From Isoetes taiwanensis (lineage: Eukaryota; Streptophyta; Lycopodiopsida; Isoetales; Isoetaceae), in the NCBI GenBank assembly GCA_021234155.1, contig JAJEKV010000084.1:2316545-2380544 (forward strand): 64,000 nucleotides of DNA, written 5' to 3'. The notes under the pieces were generated by a model. The model made no database searches and was not told where the DNA came from. It worked only from the letters and a program-made list of their open reading frames with translations. Shown in pieces: positions 47,989 to 59,319 of the stretch (the first letter of the stretch is position 1; every line of letters begins with the position of its first letter). Position numbers and translations under genes: made by a program.

Positions 47989-50596
47989 TACAAAGAGGAG
48001 GGGCAAACAAAGAGGAGGGACAAACGGACAACTGCAGTGTATTTAGCAATGCTATGGACAAATGCAAAATGCTAATAAATTATCAAACGCCCGTATATTT
48101 AAACTATAATACATGATGAACATAGAGCTTCTGGTATAATTCTTAAAAAGGGCAACAGGTTACTGGACGGCAGGTTCTGCATAAAATTTATAGCTGATCC
48201 GTAACATGCAGGTGTGGTCTAGTCACATCTCCAACACGTCTAGAATTGCAACTACTTACAGGTAGAGGCTAGAGGCTATGCTAGAACAAATACAAAATTT
48301 CCAAAATACTGAACGTGAGGCAATGCGAAAATGATTCTGAGACCCCTACTTGGTGGGAACTGCCAAGAAGAAGACGTTGGTCCTGATATGGTCCCTTTAT
48401 CAGAAATATCTATAATATATAATCTCCTGTGTATTTTTCTAGAAAAAATTTCATGCGAACAAAAGCTAACCTGTGCCCATGTAAAACTGTGTATTTGCTG
48501 AATCAAAGTGACTTGCCATCAGATATCTTGGCTCTTGAAAATCCGAAGCATTAATGCTGATCTGAATAGGTGTAACGACCAGCAGGGGCTGGCTATGGCG
48601 ATCCAAGCAAAGCCGATTAGGGCAAAACGTTACTTGGTAATGACATATTCGGCCTTCACCATAGGAGGGATAAATATATGATCGCATTCTGCCTCTAGCT
48701 TATAACAGCTGCTAGAAGGATACAACCTTCAGATTTCCAGGACAAAATGAGATGTCTCATGTTGGTAGTTACACATACCGACTTACTAAAGGGATAATAG
48801 GCATCTCCAGAACTTGATTTGCAAAACCTGATTTCTGCACACATCTTGCAAATGCACTACCTACCTCTGCAGCGTAGAATGACAAAAGATGGGAATGCCA
48901 TATGCCATGGATATGATAGAGCAGAGGGATCTTCGCCACTTTTAAATACTTTTTTATTGCCAGCATATTGCTTACTACTGGATCTAGGCAACTCCAGACC
49001 CATGAACTTAAATGCCATATAGAGCACAATACATTTCATTACCTGCTACATGACTTTGAAAATGGCTGCCATGCAATGCTTTGTATAATAATTTGCTGAA
49101 GGATAAGTAAGCGTGAATTGTAAAATATAACAGTTCTTCTTGGTACCCCATGAAACAACAAATAAAGGGAAAGCTTTGCTGCACAAAACAGATGACATTA
49201 TATGTGTAAAGAACTTACTCCAATCCAAAGCGCACAGCTCTCAGTCTTCCTATGGTTGCTTCAGCTACATCCATATGCCAGCCCCCGCCAATATGCATCT
49301 ATCTGGTCGTAGGTAATAAGAAGGGGCAGTCTGGAAAACTACATTTCCGGATGAAATGCACCGGGCAAAAGAAAAGGTTCTGGATGCGAAACCCTAAGTT
49401 AAGAAAGAATCTGGATGGATCCGACCCTATCAATATGCTGGAAAGCCTAACTTAAAAAAGATCCCTGGACGAATCTGGCAGGGACTGACGAATTTAAAGT
49501 GCTACAAAATGAACAAAAAATTTTCCTAACCTGCTTTAGCAACACCAAAGATACACAGGCGCATTGTCTTCTGATGAAGAAACTACGGCAATATTTCGAG
49601 CCCCTTTCTTATATAATCCCTGTAAGTTTACAAAAATTACACTACAGCTATATCTAACCTAATTCAAGGAGTATTTACCTCAATATTAACCACAACGGCA
49701 GAAGATGATTCTAAAAAGTATGAAGGTCTCTCGGAGTCTTGCTAAATGGATCCATAAAATAGTTCAGAATATAATCGTTTGTCCCTGTGCTTATGAGATA
49801 TAATGCATTTGCAATAGTAGATTGAGCTCTAGAAATTTCAGATCGTAGGTTCTAGAAAACAGGAAACGAATCTCCTTAAAACGACTATCTGCAATCATAT
49901 TTTAGCCAGAACTTTCAAACGCCTCTGCCATCGCTGCTCTGTAAAATTCGTTGATTCAGTATTTCCTTTGGAGGCAAAAACCCCATTGCCCTTGGAAGTG
50001 GTGAAGCTTGCCAGAATAGATATGATCTTCGTATGTGAAAAAATACTCTGTTGTCTGTCTATTGCCACAGCCAATCTGTCGCACGAATTCTTCATTGGGT
50101 TCGTTTAATCTGCTGGGAACCGGTTAAGAAATTGGTTAACCTTTAGAACTGGCTAAATCGACTGGAAGGTCTTAGATTTTATTGAAAAAATCGGTTGAAT
50201 CAGAGGAACGCAGGATGTATTTGACCGGCAGATCGATCCAGGAAGAGGAGGCAGGCGGACAGGCTATTTGGGATTCATACCATTGGGGATCCGGGATGCC
50301 CAGCGCATTACGACGGAGCATTTAGGGATAATATGCCAGCATTTCTTTCTTTCCTACTGTGCAACTTTGGAGCCCTATTGTATCGAACGAATGCCAGCAT
50401 GGTACGTGAAATCAATGGAATGAAACGTTACATTTAAAAAACCCTTTCAGTGACAATTTTAATGGTCACGTGGCGCAATATGGGCCATTGATATAATTGG
50501 TCAGATCTGGACCGTCTGGCGGGGGGCAGGGACATTGGGGCGATCTCGGCCGTCGATCGGGCGCACAGACCGAGGCCACGGTTTTATAATATAGGA

Positions 50597-51367
50597 TGTT
50601 GCGAAGCTATGTGTGGAGTAAGCAATCTCAGTGGGCCGACTATATCTATTTAGTGGAGTTTGCTTATAATAGCATGAAACAGGAGTCTTCTAGAATGTCT
50701 CCTTTCATGATAAATTATGGCTATCAATGCCTAACTCCAGACACATGGCATAATCCTGTTTCTAAAGTGGAAGTTTCCCAACAACTCCTTTTGGAAATGC
50801 AAGCTTTGGTCGAGGAGGTTCGTGGTTATTTATTGGTGGCGTGAGTCGTTTAAAAGTGTGGTTGATAAGCACAGGACCCCACGAGTGTTCCAAGTGGGCG
50901 ATTCAGTTTGGCTTAAGATTAAGGTTAAGCAAGCCAAGCTCAAAATTGGTAACTGCAAGAAATTGGCACCCAGATGGGCTGGGCCGTTCATGATCATTGA
51001 ACGCATTGGAGAGCAGGCATATCGGTTGGATTTGCCACCCCGCTTGAAGATCCACAAGGTCTTTCACGTCAGTCTTCTGAAGAGACACACTCCTGATCCA
51101 GAGGAGATGTTGGATACACCCACCCTCCTTGAAATGACGGAAGAGCACCTAGAGATAGTGCCCGAAGCTCTTCTTGATCGGGCCTATAAGCAGACCAGAA
51201 GGACTCAAATGCTCCAATATTTGGTCAAGTGGAAACACTTGCCGGTCGAAGATGCTACGTGGGTAATGAAGATAGACCTTGAAAAGCATTATCCGGACTT
51301 CATGCGGGAATCTCAAGGCCGCACCATCAACGATGTCATCAACCCCGCTTCCGGCGGTAAGCATTGA
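50597..51367 (+). pseudogene. Integrase C-terminus with chromodomain-like end
   Basis: It continues the integrase after Helitron 1: LRSYV, WADYIYLVEFAYNS, then SPFMINYGY. After one frameshift (about 50840) the GPY/F-type region follows: VGDSVWLKIK, KLAPRWAGPFMIIERIG, YRLDLPPRLKIHKVFHVSLLKRH. The last 80 residues resemble a chromodomain: ALLDRAYKQTRR, LQYLVKWKHLPVEDATWV, IDLEKHYPDF. Chromodomains of this kind bind histone tails and steer integration into particular chromatin. It ends with a stop at 51365. Confidence 0.9.
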
Positions 51368-51845
51368 GGGCTTGATTCGGCGCGGATCATGCAGTAGTCT
51401 GCAGGGGTAGATGCATCTTAGATCCAAGTAGTTACCGATGATGGGACCACTTCGGTGTTCTCTAGGACGTGGTGTATTGTCGACGTGGGCATGACCACGG
51501 ATTGTCTGAACAACATGTAGTTGATAGGCCGCGTTCATCTCGGCCATAATGGGAACTTGGCCATTCCTTATGCCGCTATGATAGGGGTGGTCCCTTCAAC
51601 CACAATTTAATTATTATATGTAAATACTGACGTATTCACATGTGCAGGCCAGTGAGCGGTAGGTGACCTGCCCATGTATAGAGGGTTGCTGATGGCCCAA
51701 GCGTCTGTATTTTTATGTCTTCTTTCATCAACTTGCTAATGGTTTCATAATGTCTGTTATTGGACTCCGGTCCTTGCATTTTCCAAGTGATAATCATGTG
51801 AAATGCACATTGGTGCGTAAACAATTCTGTGACTTTAAAACTCAA
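51368..51845 (+). other. 3' untranslated region of the chromovirus, left part
   Basis: No gene. Helitron 2 interrupts it at 51845/54999. Confidence 0.7.
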
Positions 51846-51856
51846 CTAGTAACGGT

Positions 51857-51873
51857 GCCCAGCGTTGCTGGGC
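51857..51873 (-). terminator. 3' terminal hairpin of Helitron 2
   Basis: Seven-base-pair stem GCCCAGC/GCTGGGC with a 3-nt loop, seven bases from CTAG. Confidence 0.88.
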
Positions 51874-52596
51874 TTATGATGGAAGTTTGTAAATATTTTG
51901 GCCGCAATGAGAAAAGTGTGCGGTGTTCTTTTATTATTGGGGAAAAATTATTCAAAATATAGTAATAGTGTTCAGCGTAATAGAAACTAAGAGATCTAGA
52001 AATTAAGCGTATATTTCATCTCGTAGAATCTCTTTGTAGACTACATTAGGTGTGAACCTCCTTTTGTTTTTTAGCATTGTTCCTTGTCTTGAGGTGTCTT
52101 GAATGTATACCTTCAGATGTCTCTCTAGCACGCTTCTCCCTATAGTTATTTCTCTCGGATGCACGCCTTCTTTTTCGTTCTTCCGTCATTACGAATTAGG
52201 TGTGAGGAGGATGTTGAGGATTTGTGAGTGCTTGCTCCTCCATGAATAATTTAAGCCTTGCCAAAGGGAAAAGGGCTCCTTTATGGAATTCAAAAGGTAC
52301 CTTCAACGTTTGGGGAAAAGGTAAAAGGTGTTTTGCCTTTGTAGGCTTAGGGGAAAAGGTAAAAGATGTTTTGCCTTTATTAAAGTTTAATAATGCCTTT
52401 TAGGTTTGGGAGGAAAGGCAAAAGGTGGTGTTGTCCTTCAAATAGTGCCTTTTATGTTTGAAGGAGAGTCGTTGATGTTTCATGGGGTTGAGGGGCCTTG
52501 GCATTTATAATAAAGACAAATGTGCTTTGAAATATCATTTCTATAGGTCAAAAGTGTAAACGGGTCGTAAGTGAAAAGGTTAAAAAGGCAAAGGCC

Positions 52597-54015
52597 TCTT
52601 TTCCAAGATGAACACAAAAAGCTCAATTAGTATGATCTTTAAACATATGGCATTGATTGCTAGAAAATGAAGAGTACTTCCTCCTCCCCTATACTCTCCA
52701 ACAAATAATCCTAAGCTATTTAAACTAAACTACTGGAGCAGTAAAACAAAGGAACCCAAGATATGAAGCAACAGAGGACAACACAGGCGATGGCGGGAAT
52801 CCTGACCATCCAGTAGATGCAAGCTATAACAGGAGAAGGTTCATGCCCGGTGACATAAATATTTCAACTTTATTGAAGCAGCATGATTATATACGTCTAG
52901 AAAATTTCTAGAATCAACTCGACATAATCTACTAAGTTTTACGGATCCGGTTTTTTATTTTTTGTAAACTTTGATGTGAAGAACTGTTGCCAAGGTTCAT
53001 TGATCAAATGCACCTAGAGGTTAGTGGCAAGTTTAGTTGGCCCACCTAATAACATACATTTTGTAACATTTCTAGGAATCGTCATGCTTGCTAAGCTGAT
53101 AAAAGTGTGCCATTAGAGGAAATTTGAGATCTCATTTTATCCCCATAAGAATCCTCCAATGGAATGGCTACCCTCTATTAACTGCAATTAATGCAGCACC
53201 AACAACTTCATTGCTATTGTTTTTCCCCTATAACTTTTGATCCGCTTGTCAAAATGTTGCGGCGTTTGTTGCATTAGATGCGGAATGAAAAGATCTTTCC
53301 AATGATGTATGATTATGATGTATTTCAATATGGTCATATGCATTAACCTTAAAAAAATATGATTTTTTGCTTATTTCTTATATATTTATATCGTAAAAGC
53401 TATATGAATGGGTTATCACTAGATAGATCTTGTGAAGACGAATCCATTGCTACAAAAAGTTTTTGAATCGGAGTTCGAAATCAAAAGTTATAATGAAAAA
53501 ATGATACTACAGAAGTTAGTTGCAGCTGCATTAATTACAGGCTGCCACATAATACTGGAATGAGATATACTGGAGCTCTTCTCTTATTGGACAGTTTAAA
53601 AAGCTGACATGGCATTTTAAGCATCCCTTAATGGGACAAAATGTGATCTCATTTTTCCTCTAATGATCTCCATTCTCAAGCATTCCCTTCTCTGTGTAGC
53701 GCTTCCTATATTCTTGAGAACAAACCTGCAAGTTAAATAATTTCAAGTATAAATCCGGACGCGCATAAATCGAAATATCTAAATCAGCAATAAGGAGAAG
53801 GAACCTGAAGCAAGTTATAAAATTCTTTCTTCGCCATCAAAAGATCTTACATCTCCTGAACTGGTTTCATGTTCGCTGGAAGATATTATTGCATTGCCAT
53901 CGAACACCCTTTCTTCTTTTGTGCCTTTTTTCCAAGATGAACACAAAAAGCTCGGTTTCTTGAGATACGATCTTTAAACATATGGCAATGATTGCTAGAA
54001 AATGAAGAATACTTC
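52597..54015 (+). repeat. Direct repeats of about 85 bp inside Helitron 2
   Basis: 52597-52680 and 53925-54015 share CCAAGATGAACACAAAAAGC, GATCTTTAAACATATGGCA and GATTGCTAGAAAATGAAGA, with an extra insertion of a few bases in the second. Confidence 0.8.
53111..53665. mobile_element. MITE of 555 bp inside Helitron 2
   Basis: Inverted ends of about 40 bp start CATTAGAGGAAATTTGAGAT on the left and end CTCATTTTTCCTCTAATG on the right, with a few mismatches. No coding sequence, and no clear target duplication. Confidence 0.65.
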
Positions 54016-54476
54016 TTTGCCCATGGATGTCTTCATGCGTTATTCCTGAAACTACCTCTCCTCAATTCACCAGCTCACACAGATACTGCATCTTTCAATA
54101 ACTGAGTTCTGATACTGGGAAAATTAATGTGAAATTTAGATTCAAGAGGTGCCACAGAAACAATAGATCCATAAACAACCCGATTATATTGGAGCTTACA
54201 GCAGTTGAATCATCAATCACACCGAGCTTTTTAGCATATCAAACCATTTCATCAAGCAGAGGAGACAGAGCAGGGGTATAACTACACTAAATTTGACGTT
54301 TTTTAAGGTGTAAAAAAAATGGCACAAATCTTCAGACGTGGCAACTGGGTTCCTTAAATCTGAGCAATGCATGTCAAAATCTAACAAATTAAAAGCAAGA
54401 CTTTAGTACAAAATATGAGTACCTTTGTTGTTAGTAGCTCTGCCACGAATCCCAAATCTCTGAAGCATTTCTTCAA

Positions 54477-54659
54477 CTATGGCTTCAACCACTTATTCAT
54501 ATCATTCAGTCTGCTTGCGGCAAGCTTGGCCATGTAAAGGGATTCTTCCCTACTTTCATTAGCCGATATTAAGGATTGTCTGGAGCTCAAAACGGGCTCA
54601 AGAGTGGATTCGTAGGCAATATCCGGATCAATCGAGCAAACAGGAGGAGCAAGATCCAT
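54477..54659 (-). pseudogene. Possible captured 14-3-3 N-terminal fragment in Helitron 2
   Basis: A 60-residue minus frame ends with SREESLYMAKLA, which resembles the start of plant 14-3-3 proteins (REE.VYMAKLA). The following residues (ASRLNDMNKW) fit weakly, and a stop follows. The upstream part does not match. Helitrons often capture gene pieces, so it could be one; chance resemblance is possible. Confidence 0.3.
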
Positions 54660-54998
54660 GCAAAAACTACCATTCCTTCATGTGCCTTGATTCAGATCAT
54701 GTGCCATAGCCTCTGCCCACAGGAAAGCAAATCGGCAAGGCAGTGGCTGCCGAATGCATCAAATCCACAGTATCCACCGAAAGAATAGGTAACCCAGGGA
54801 TTGTTCCAGAAGATGCGTTCTGGAGGAAGAGCTAGCAGCTCGAAGGTGCTACTGCCGCCCTCGCTAACCCTAGAAAAAAAAACCATGTTATTTTAAAGAA
54901 TCTGACGTGGCATCATCTCCTCCATTGATTTCATCAAATCTGGGCCGCCCAAATTAGGGCTGGGTCCAACACTTACACAATAACATTATAATATAAGA

Positions 54999-55138
54999 TT
55001 AAGATTATATTTTATCTGCAGGAATAAGAAGTTATTCTCATCTATTCATGTGTAACTTACTATATTTCATACTGGTATATTCTTAGCACACATGTTAGCT
55101 ATTTCTAACTAACCCCAATGCTGAGGACATCATTATTC
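54999..55138 (+). other. 3' untranslated region of the chromovirus, right part
   Basis: Short AT-rich stretch from the Helitron 2 edge to the purine tract. Confidence 0.7.
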
Positions 55139-55151
55139 CAAGGATGGAGAA
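55139..55151 (+). promoter_or_regulatory. Polypurine tract of the chromovirus
   Basis: AAGGATGGAGAA lies directly before the TGTGACG start of the 3' LTR. Confidence 0.7.
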
Positions 55152-55988
55152 TGTGACGTTCCACATATTTATATGGTGTATGTATAAATATATTGACACG
55201 TCACGGGCCGAGGATACGCCATCATGGGGGTATATAACCTACGGAGTGTCTGACACTCCCTGGGTACAGAGGTATGACCCGAATGGGGCATCTTGTACTT
55301 TGATGATAAAGTTAGGGGAGTAAGTCGGGTATGGAAGGAGATGCTAAGGGATCTCCTCCTCTAGCTCACCCATGGATTCACTGCGACTCTGGAAGGGAAC
55401 ACTTCTCTGACCTGCCTCATCGGACCGGGGAGATGTAACCCGGAGTAGTCCCGAAGGGTGATTCCTTGGGATTGAGTCTTCGGAAGGCTACAATGGCGCC
55501 ATAGCTTGATTCAGCTCATCTGCAAAGTGTGCGGAGGAGGAGCGGATGGAGTGGACAACCCTAGCCAATGTTCTATGCCAGCCAATGCCTTGTTAAGATT
55601 CTGTCTGTTGATCTCCTGAGACCTAGCCGTCAATCGATCCCCATTGGAGTCTGAGCCGGGGGTAGAACCTTGGGTTTGGGATGTTTTCCTTAGTATTAGA
55701 TGTATCTTCTCTGTTGCTGCTATTTGGATGGATGTGCCACCCTTCGTGGTGGCTATTTATTATATGATTATGCTGTGTGGTAACCTTGTATTCACGCTTC
55801 CACGATATAGGAGATCCATTGAAGGTATGGACCAGAATAACACCTCCGTGTCCTTCCCCCAGGTATCTGCTATGCGGGTAGTCCGAGGTAGACGGAGGGC
55901 CCTGCTCATGGCGAGTTGATTGCCATGGGAGGGGGAAGTCCCTATATGTATACGTCCGGAGTGCCGTATATGTTCAGGGAGTGTCACA
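55152..55988 (+). repeat. 3' LTR of the chromovirus (short form, 837 bp)
   Basis: TGTGAC...GTCACA termini with the GCATT duplication directly after. It lacks the 704-bp block present in the left LTR; the junction reads CTACGGAG-TGTCTGACAC. Confidence 0.93.
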
Positions 55989-55993
55989 GCATT

Positions 55994-56404
55994 GGAGATG
56001 ATTCATGATCCATTCCAGTGTGTATAAAAGCTCTGCTTACCTTGGTTATGGTGGCCTTCTAAAATTGAAGCATGCACATAGCCAACAAATTTTCAACCTG
56101 CTCATAGCTACAGATCATTGCAGTAGACAAATAAAATGCCCAAAGTCATTGTTGTTCCAAATCTAAGGACTTCAAGGCCGTGGCTTTATATATCTGCTTC
56201 ATGATTAGGACATATACCGCACAAAGACACCCTAAAATCAAGCGACATGTTATGAGTCCATTGCTTGGATTGGAGAAAGGCTTAGAAGGAGAGGCGCAGG
56301 CAGAAGATGAGAACCTGCGTTTACGGCAAAGAGAAAAAAATGAACGGGAGCTTAGAGTTTTTTTTTGGACGTTAAACGAAAGATACATTATAATTCTTTT
56401 GATT
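55994..56404. other. CACTA interior right of the chromovirus, with an unrecognised minus-strand frame
   Basis: The minus frame 56430-56146 encodes 94 residues with one strong hydrophobic segment (LILGCLCAVYVLI) after a Ser- and Arg-rich N-terminus. It could be another piece of a captured membrane-protein gene. I could not align it with tetraspanin N-termini. Confidence 0.3.
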
Positions 56405-56654
56405 AATATCTGACGATTTATGTGACGCAAATTCTGACGATTTTTTTTTTTTTTTACGAATGATCTGACAATTTAGCTGACTAATATTCTGACGATAATT
56501 TTGACGATTCTCTTGACGCTAATTCGTCACACCATTCGTCAAGAATATAATCGTCAGAGTAATCGTTAGTAAAATCGTCAAGGCTACATTAGACAAAGTC
56601 GTTTAAAAGTGTCTGACGATTTTTCTGACGACGAAGTGTCATTCTCTTGTAGTG
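56405..56654. repeat. Right subterminal repeat region and terminus of the CACTA-like element
   Basis: Dense TGACG and CGTCA motifs end in TTCTCTTGTAGTG at 56654, the reverse complement of a CACTACAAGAGAA terminus. A poly-T run lies at 56440-56453. Confidence 0.85.
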
Positions 56655-57450
56655 TCTGTCAAAGCTTTTATTCGATCCTGTGACATCTGTTGGCGAGTAA
56701 AGGTTCCGAGACATCATGGCCTTCTTCAGCCACTGCCGATTCCAGATGGACCTTGGAAGAGTATTTCTGTAGACTTTATTCCAGAGCTGCCAATCTCTCG
56801 GGGTATGATGCCAGCATGGTTGTTGTTGACCATTTCTCTAAGATGGCTCATTTTATTCCTGCAACACCACCATCACAAGTGAGGGAATAGCTGATCTTCT
56901 TCTTCGAGAAGTAAGACTTCATGGATTGCCAGATATTATCATCAGTGATCGTGGACCTCAGTTCATTGCAGATTTTTGGAATCGGCTTTTGGATTATTGC
57001 ATATCGACCGCTCACTGACATCTGGTCATCATCCAGAAAGTAATGGGCAAGCAGAGTGCACCAATCGAACATTGGAACAACATTTAAGGTACTTTTTAGT
57101 TATCAACATGATGATTGGATCTATTATCTTCTATCGGCTGAGTTTGCCTATAATAACTTAGTACATGCTTTCACTCGCCAGACTCCGTGCTTTCTGAACT
57201 CTGGTCAATATCCTCGTTAGTCCCTTAATGTCGCTGGCGGTGACTCCGTCAATCCTAGTGCTGAGTGTCGACTTGAGAAACTACAGCCTCTTCAATCAGA
57301 TCTCTAGCATCATCTTCACTGAGCTCCAGCATCATCTTCACTGAGCTCAGGAATGCTATCGGCATTTGCATCGGCAGGAAGCTCCTAAATTTCATGTTGG
57401 TCGATTCAACGCCAGTCTCGAGCCGTCTAGGCATCTCTCTTGTGTTCTTG
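56655..57450 (+). pseudogene. Outer gypsy integrase, right part
   Basis: It continues from 21337: [12 protein letters not shown], then the core [32 protein letters not shown] and HPESNGQAECTNRTLEQHLR (the last with the catalytic Glu). It then degrades to APKFHVG, where the C-terminal domain begins. Several frameshifts separate these pieces. Its family is gypsy/chromovirus-like but different from the nested chromovirus. Confidence 0.88.
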
Positions 57451-58756
57451 CTTGCCTTTGGGTCATTGTGCTCTTGATTCCTGTTCATATATCAGATTCT
57501 TTGCCGATCTTGGCATACTTCTTCCATATTTCTTGCATAGTTTCCACGTATTTTCCCTGTTTTCCCGTAGATTCATGACACTTCTTGCATTGATTGAGAT
57601 GTATCCCCATAGCTTTGTCAAATAGAAACATTGAATTTTTTGTTGTATGGGCTTTGAAACTTCCTAAATGGCTGTTGGACACTACTGCTAAACTTTCTAG
57701 GCTTGCCATATCTACCCATGATGCGCAATAGGTAGTCCACAATAGAGAAAAATAAGCACAAAGCTACTTTTGCTAGCACACTATCAGACATTGTCATTTC
57801 TTTAATTTTTTGGTATAGGTTGAGAGATCCATGGTAATCTATAGGGCTTCAAAATTTCTTGTTGTGCAGTTTGCTATTACTGTCAAACTTTCCATGCTCG
57901 CCGCAGTTGCCCATGATGCACAAATGGTAGTTTCAAACAAAGCACAATGTCGATTTTTGCTCCATCGGTGCCTCAACTAAACCCTTCATATCAAAAAAGG
58001 AGGGTGCCGTCATCGGCTTCGCTAGCATAAATGTGGAAGGGCAAACTTTTGCCTAGAAAAACCAGTCTTCCATAGCATAGTCGGCCAGAGGAAATGCGGC
58101 CAAACGGGGCCGGATTTAAGCCAGACAAGATCGGATCTACATCTTTATTAAAAGCCACATGGACAAGGTCTTCAATATCAGAGTTGGACAAGCAAATGCA
58201 ACCATGCGAATATACCATAGTATTTTTGCCGATAAAAAGGAAACATCCTTATTTGGAAGTGACATGCTAAATAGTCTTGGACCCAGCCAACTAGGCGAGC
58301 ATATTTAATATGTTGGACTTCATAATCAGCCTCGCTTCATATAAACATATGTGAAAGAATGTGCCAGGCTTTTTGTGGTAAAAACTATTTCTAAAGTCCA
58401 GTATATAGTTTAACAAGGAACCAAAGGTAATATTTAGGCTTATGCCAAGTTAATACTTTACACATTATGTACCCTTGTCATCTTATAGTTCCTCATTGCA
58501 TTGCTTTCAAAAACTGTTAGAAGTCCAGCATTTGTATATGGTTTTGGAGCAGGATCATCTCCCCACATTTAAGGTGTGCATCCATTGCTAACCAATGGTC
58601 AACATGGCCATGGCTCCTATACAAATATTAAGTCTTTGAGTCTATAATTTAGAATCTATGAAATGTGAACTTAGAACACCATAATGGCATGTAAACTTAG
58701 AACACCATAATGACACGCAATAAAAAAAATAAAAGTAAAAAATAAAAAATATTAAT
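57451..58756. other. No gene recognised
   Basis: Short diverged direct repeats occur around 57640-57730 and 57850-57930 (TTCTAGGCTTGCC / TTCCATGCTCGCC ... CCCATGATGC). A 75-codon minus frame at 58218-57991 has no known domain. Confidence 0.4.
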
Positions 58757-58870
58757 CACGTTAGCTCACTGGTTATATTGGTCAAAGTAGTCTTATTAGG
58801 ATATTGAGTTATTTTGGTAGAGGTTCAATCCCTTGTATTTAGGCGAAGCTGTATAGAGGCTCGACATTCC
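58757..58870 (+). mobile_element. Possible tRNA-derived SINE
   Basis: TTAGCTCACTGGTT (about 58762) resembles an RNA polymerase III A box and GGTTCAATCCC (about 58830) a B box, about 65 bp apart as in tRNA-derived SINEs. Ends and target duplication were not found. Confidence 0.35.
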
Positions 58871-59319
58871 AGCAAAACCTTATGTGAACTCGCATTTCAT
58901 ATTTTAAAATCATAGGCCCCCAATCATAAATGACTATAAGCAAAAAGAGAGGCATCTAGAGGCTCCAACATAGGGTCTGGGTCTTAGAATCAGCGAATTT
59001 GATGACTGTGGTAGTCCAGGATGCACCTCATTTAGGGTACTAGTTATTTAAAGACATGCTAATCTTAAAATCCTGGCAGATGGAACTATTTTCATACCTA
59101 GAGCTTATTGAGCATTGGCTGAGGCTTCTCAAAAGGAATTGAAGGCAGTTTGAAGTGGATTTACACCTTAAGAGAAATTAGAGGTTAAATTTATTCCTTC
59201 ACTGCGAAATGAATTTCTTGGGGTATGCATCTCATACTCATTTGATTCAAACTACTTTAATATGACTGAAACATCATTGCTTTTGCAATTTTTTCAATAA
59301 AGGTCACATATATTTAAGT

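Larger units (their letters stand above)
45237..50596 (-). mobile_element. Non-autonomous Helitron 1
   Basis: On the minus strand the element starts TCCTATATTATAAAACCG (from 50596) and ends with the hairpin GCCCACC-AAC-GGTGGGC, six bases and CTAG (45237-45240). It sits between A (45236) and T (50597), without target duplication, as Helitrons do. Joining those two bases restores the usual integrase IEDML reading. No Rep/helicase is seen. Minus-strand frames (46919-46611, 48687-48466, 49029-48769, 50095-49895) may include captured gene pieces, but I recognise none. A 118-bp hairpin element is nested at 47871. Confidence 0.9.
51846..54998 (-). mobile_element. Non-autonomous Helitron 2, same family as Helitron 1
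   Basis: On the minus strand it begins TCTTATATTATAATG (from 54998) and ends with hairpin GCCCAGC-AAC-GCTGGGC (51857-51873) followed by ACCGTTA and CTAG (51846-51849). It sits between A (51845) and T (54999) without duplication. The hairpin has the same length, position and loop as that of Helitron 1, with a compensated base change in the stem. No Rep/helicase is present. Confidence 0.88.
24626..55988 (+). mobile_element. Ty3/gypsy chromovirus carrying a histone-H3-fold ORF, split by three later insertions
   Basis: The LTRs start TGTGACGTTCC and the right one ends AGTGTCACA. A perfect 5-bp duplication GCATT flanks both ends (24621-24625, 55989-55993). Order: 5' LTR, primer site, an ORF with a histone H3 fold, an unknown acidic ORF, gag, protease, RT, RNase H, integrase with a chromodomain-like end, purine tract, 3' LTR. 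Later insertions are a Sola-like transposon (31973-43362) and two Helitrons (45237-50596, 51846-54998). Without these the element is about 11.5 kb. Nonsense and frameshift mutations in pol show it is no longer active. Confidence 0.93.
21338..56654. mobile_element. CACTA-like DNA transposon, non-autonomous, heavily interrupted
   Basis: The right end, read on the minus strand, starts CACTACAAGAGAATGACAC. The left end starts CA-CAAGAGAATGGCC, apparently lacking CTA. Both ends carry dense subterminal CGTCA/TGACG motifs, typical of CACTA elements. The element interrupts a gypsy integrase whose two halves fit together. No TNP2-type transposase was seen. Its own sequence is 21338-24625 and 55989-56654; the rest is a nested chromovirus. 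A 3-bp target duplication could not be read. Confidence 0.75.

Noticed and set aside
47712-48067. Proline/glycine-rich minus-strand frames
   Set aside because: They cover the GC-rich hairpin element and show no domain.
45237-50596. Insertion with a 3-bp ATC/GAT duplication (PIF/Harbinger or CACTA type)
   Set aside because: The ends are not inverted repeats. The Helitron model explains the hairpin, the CTAG and TC ends and gives the better integrase reading.
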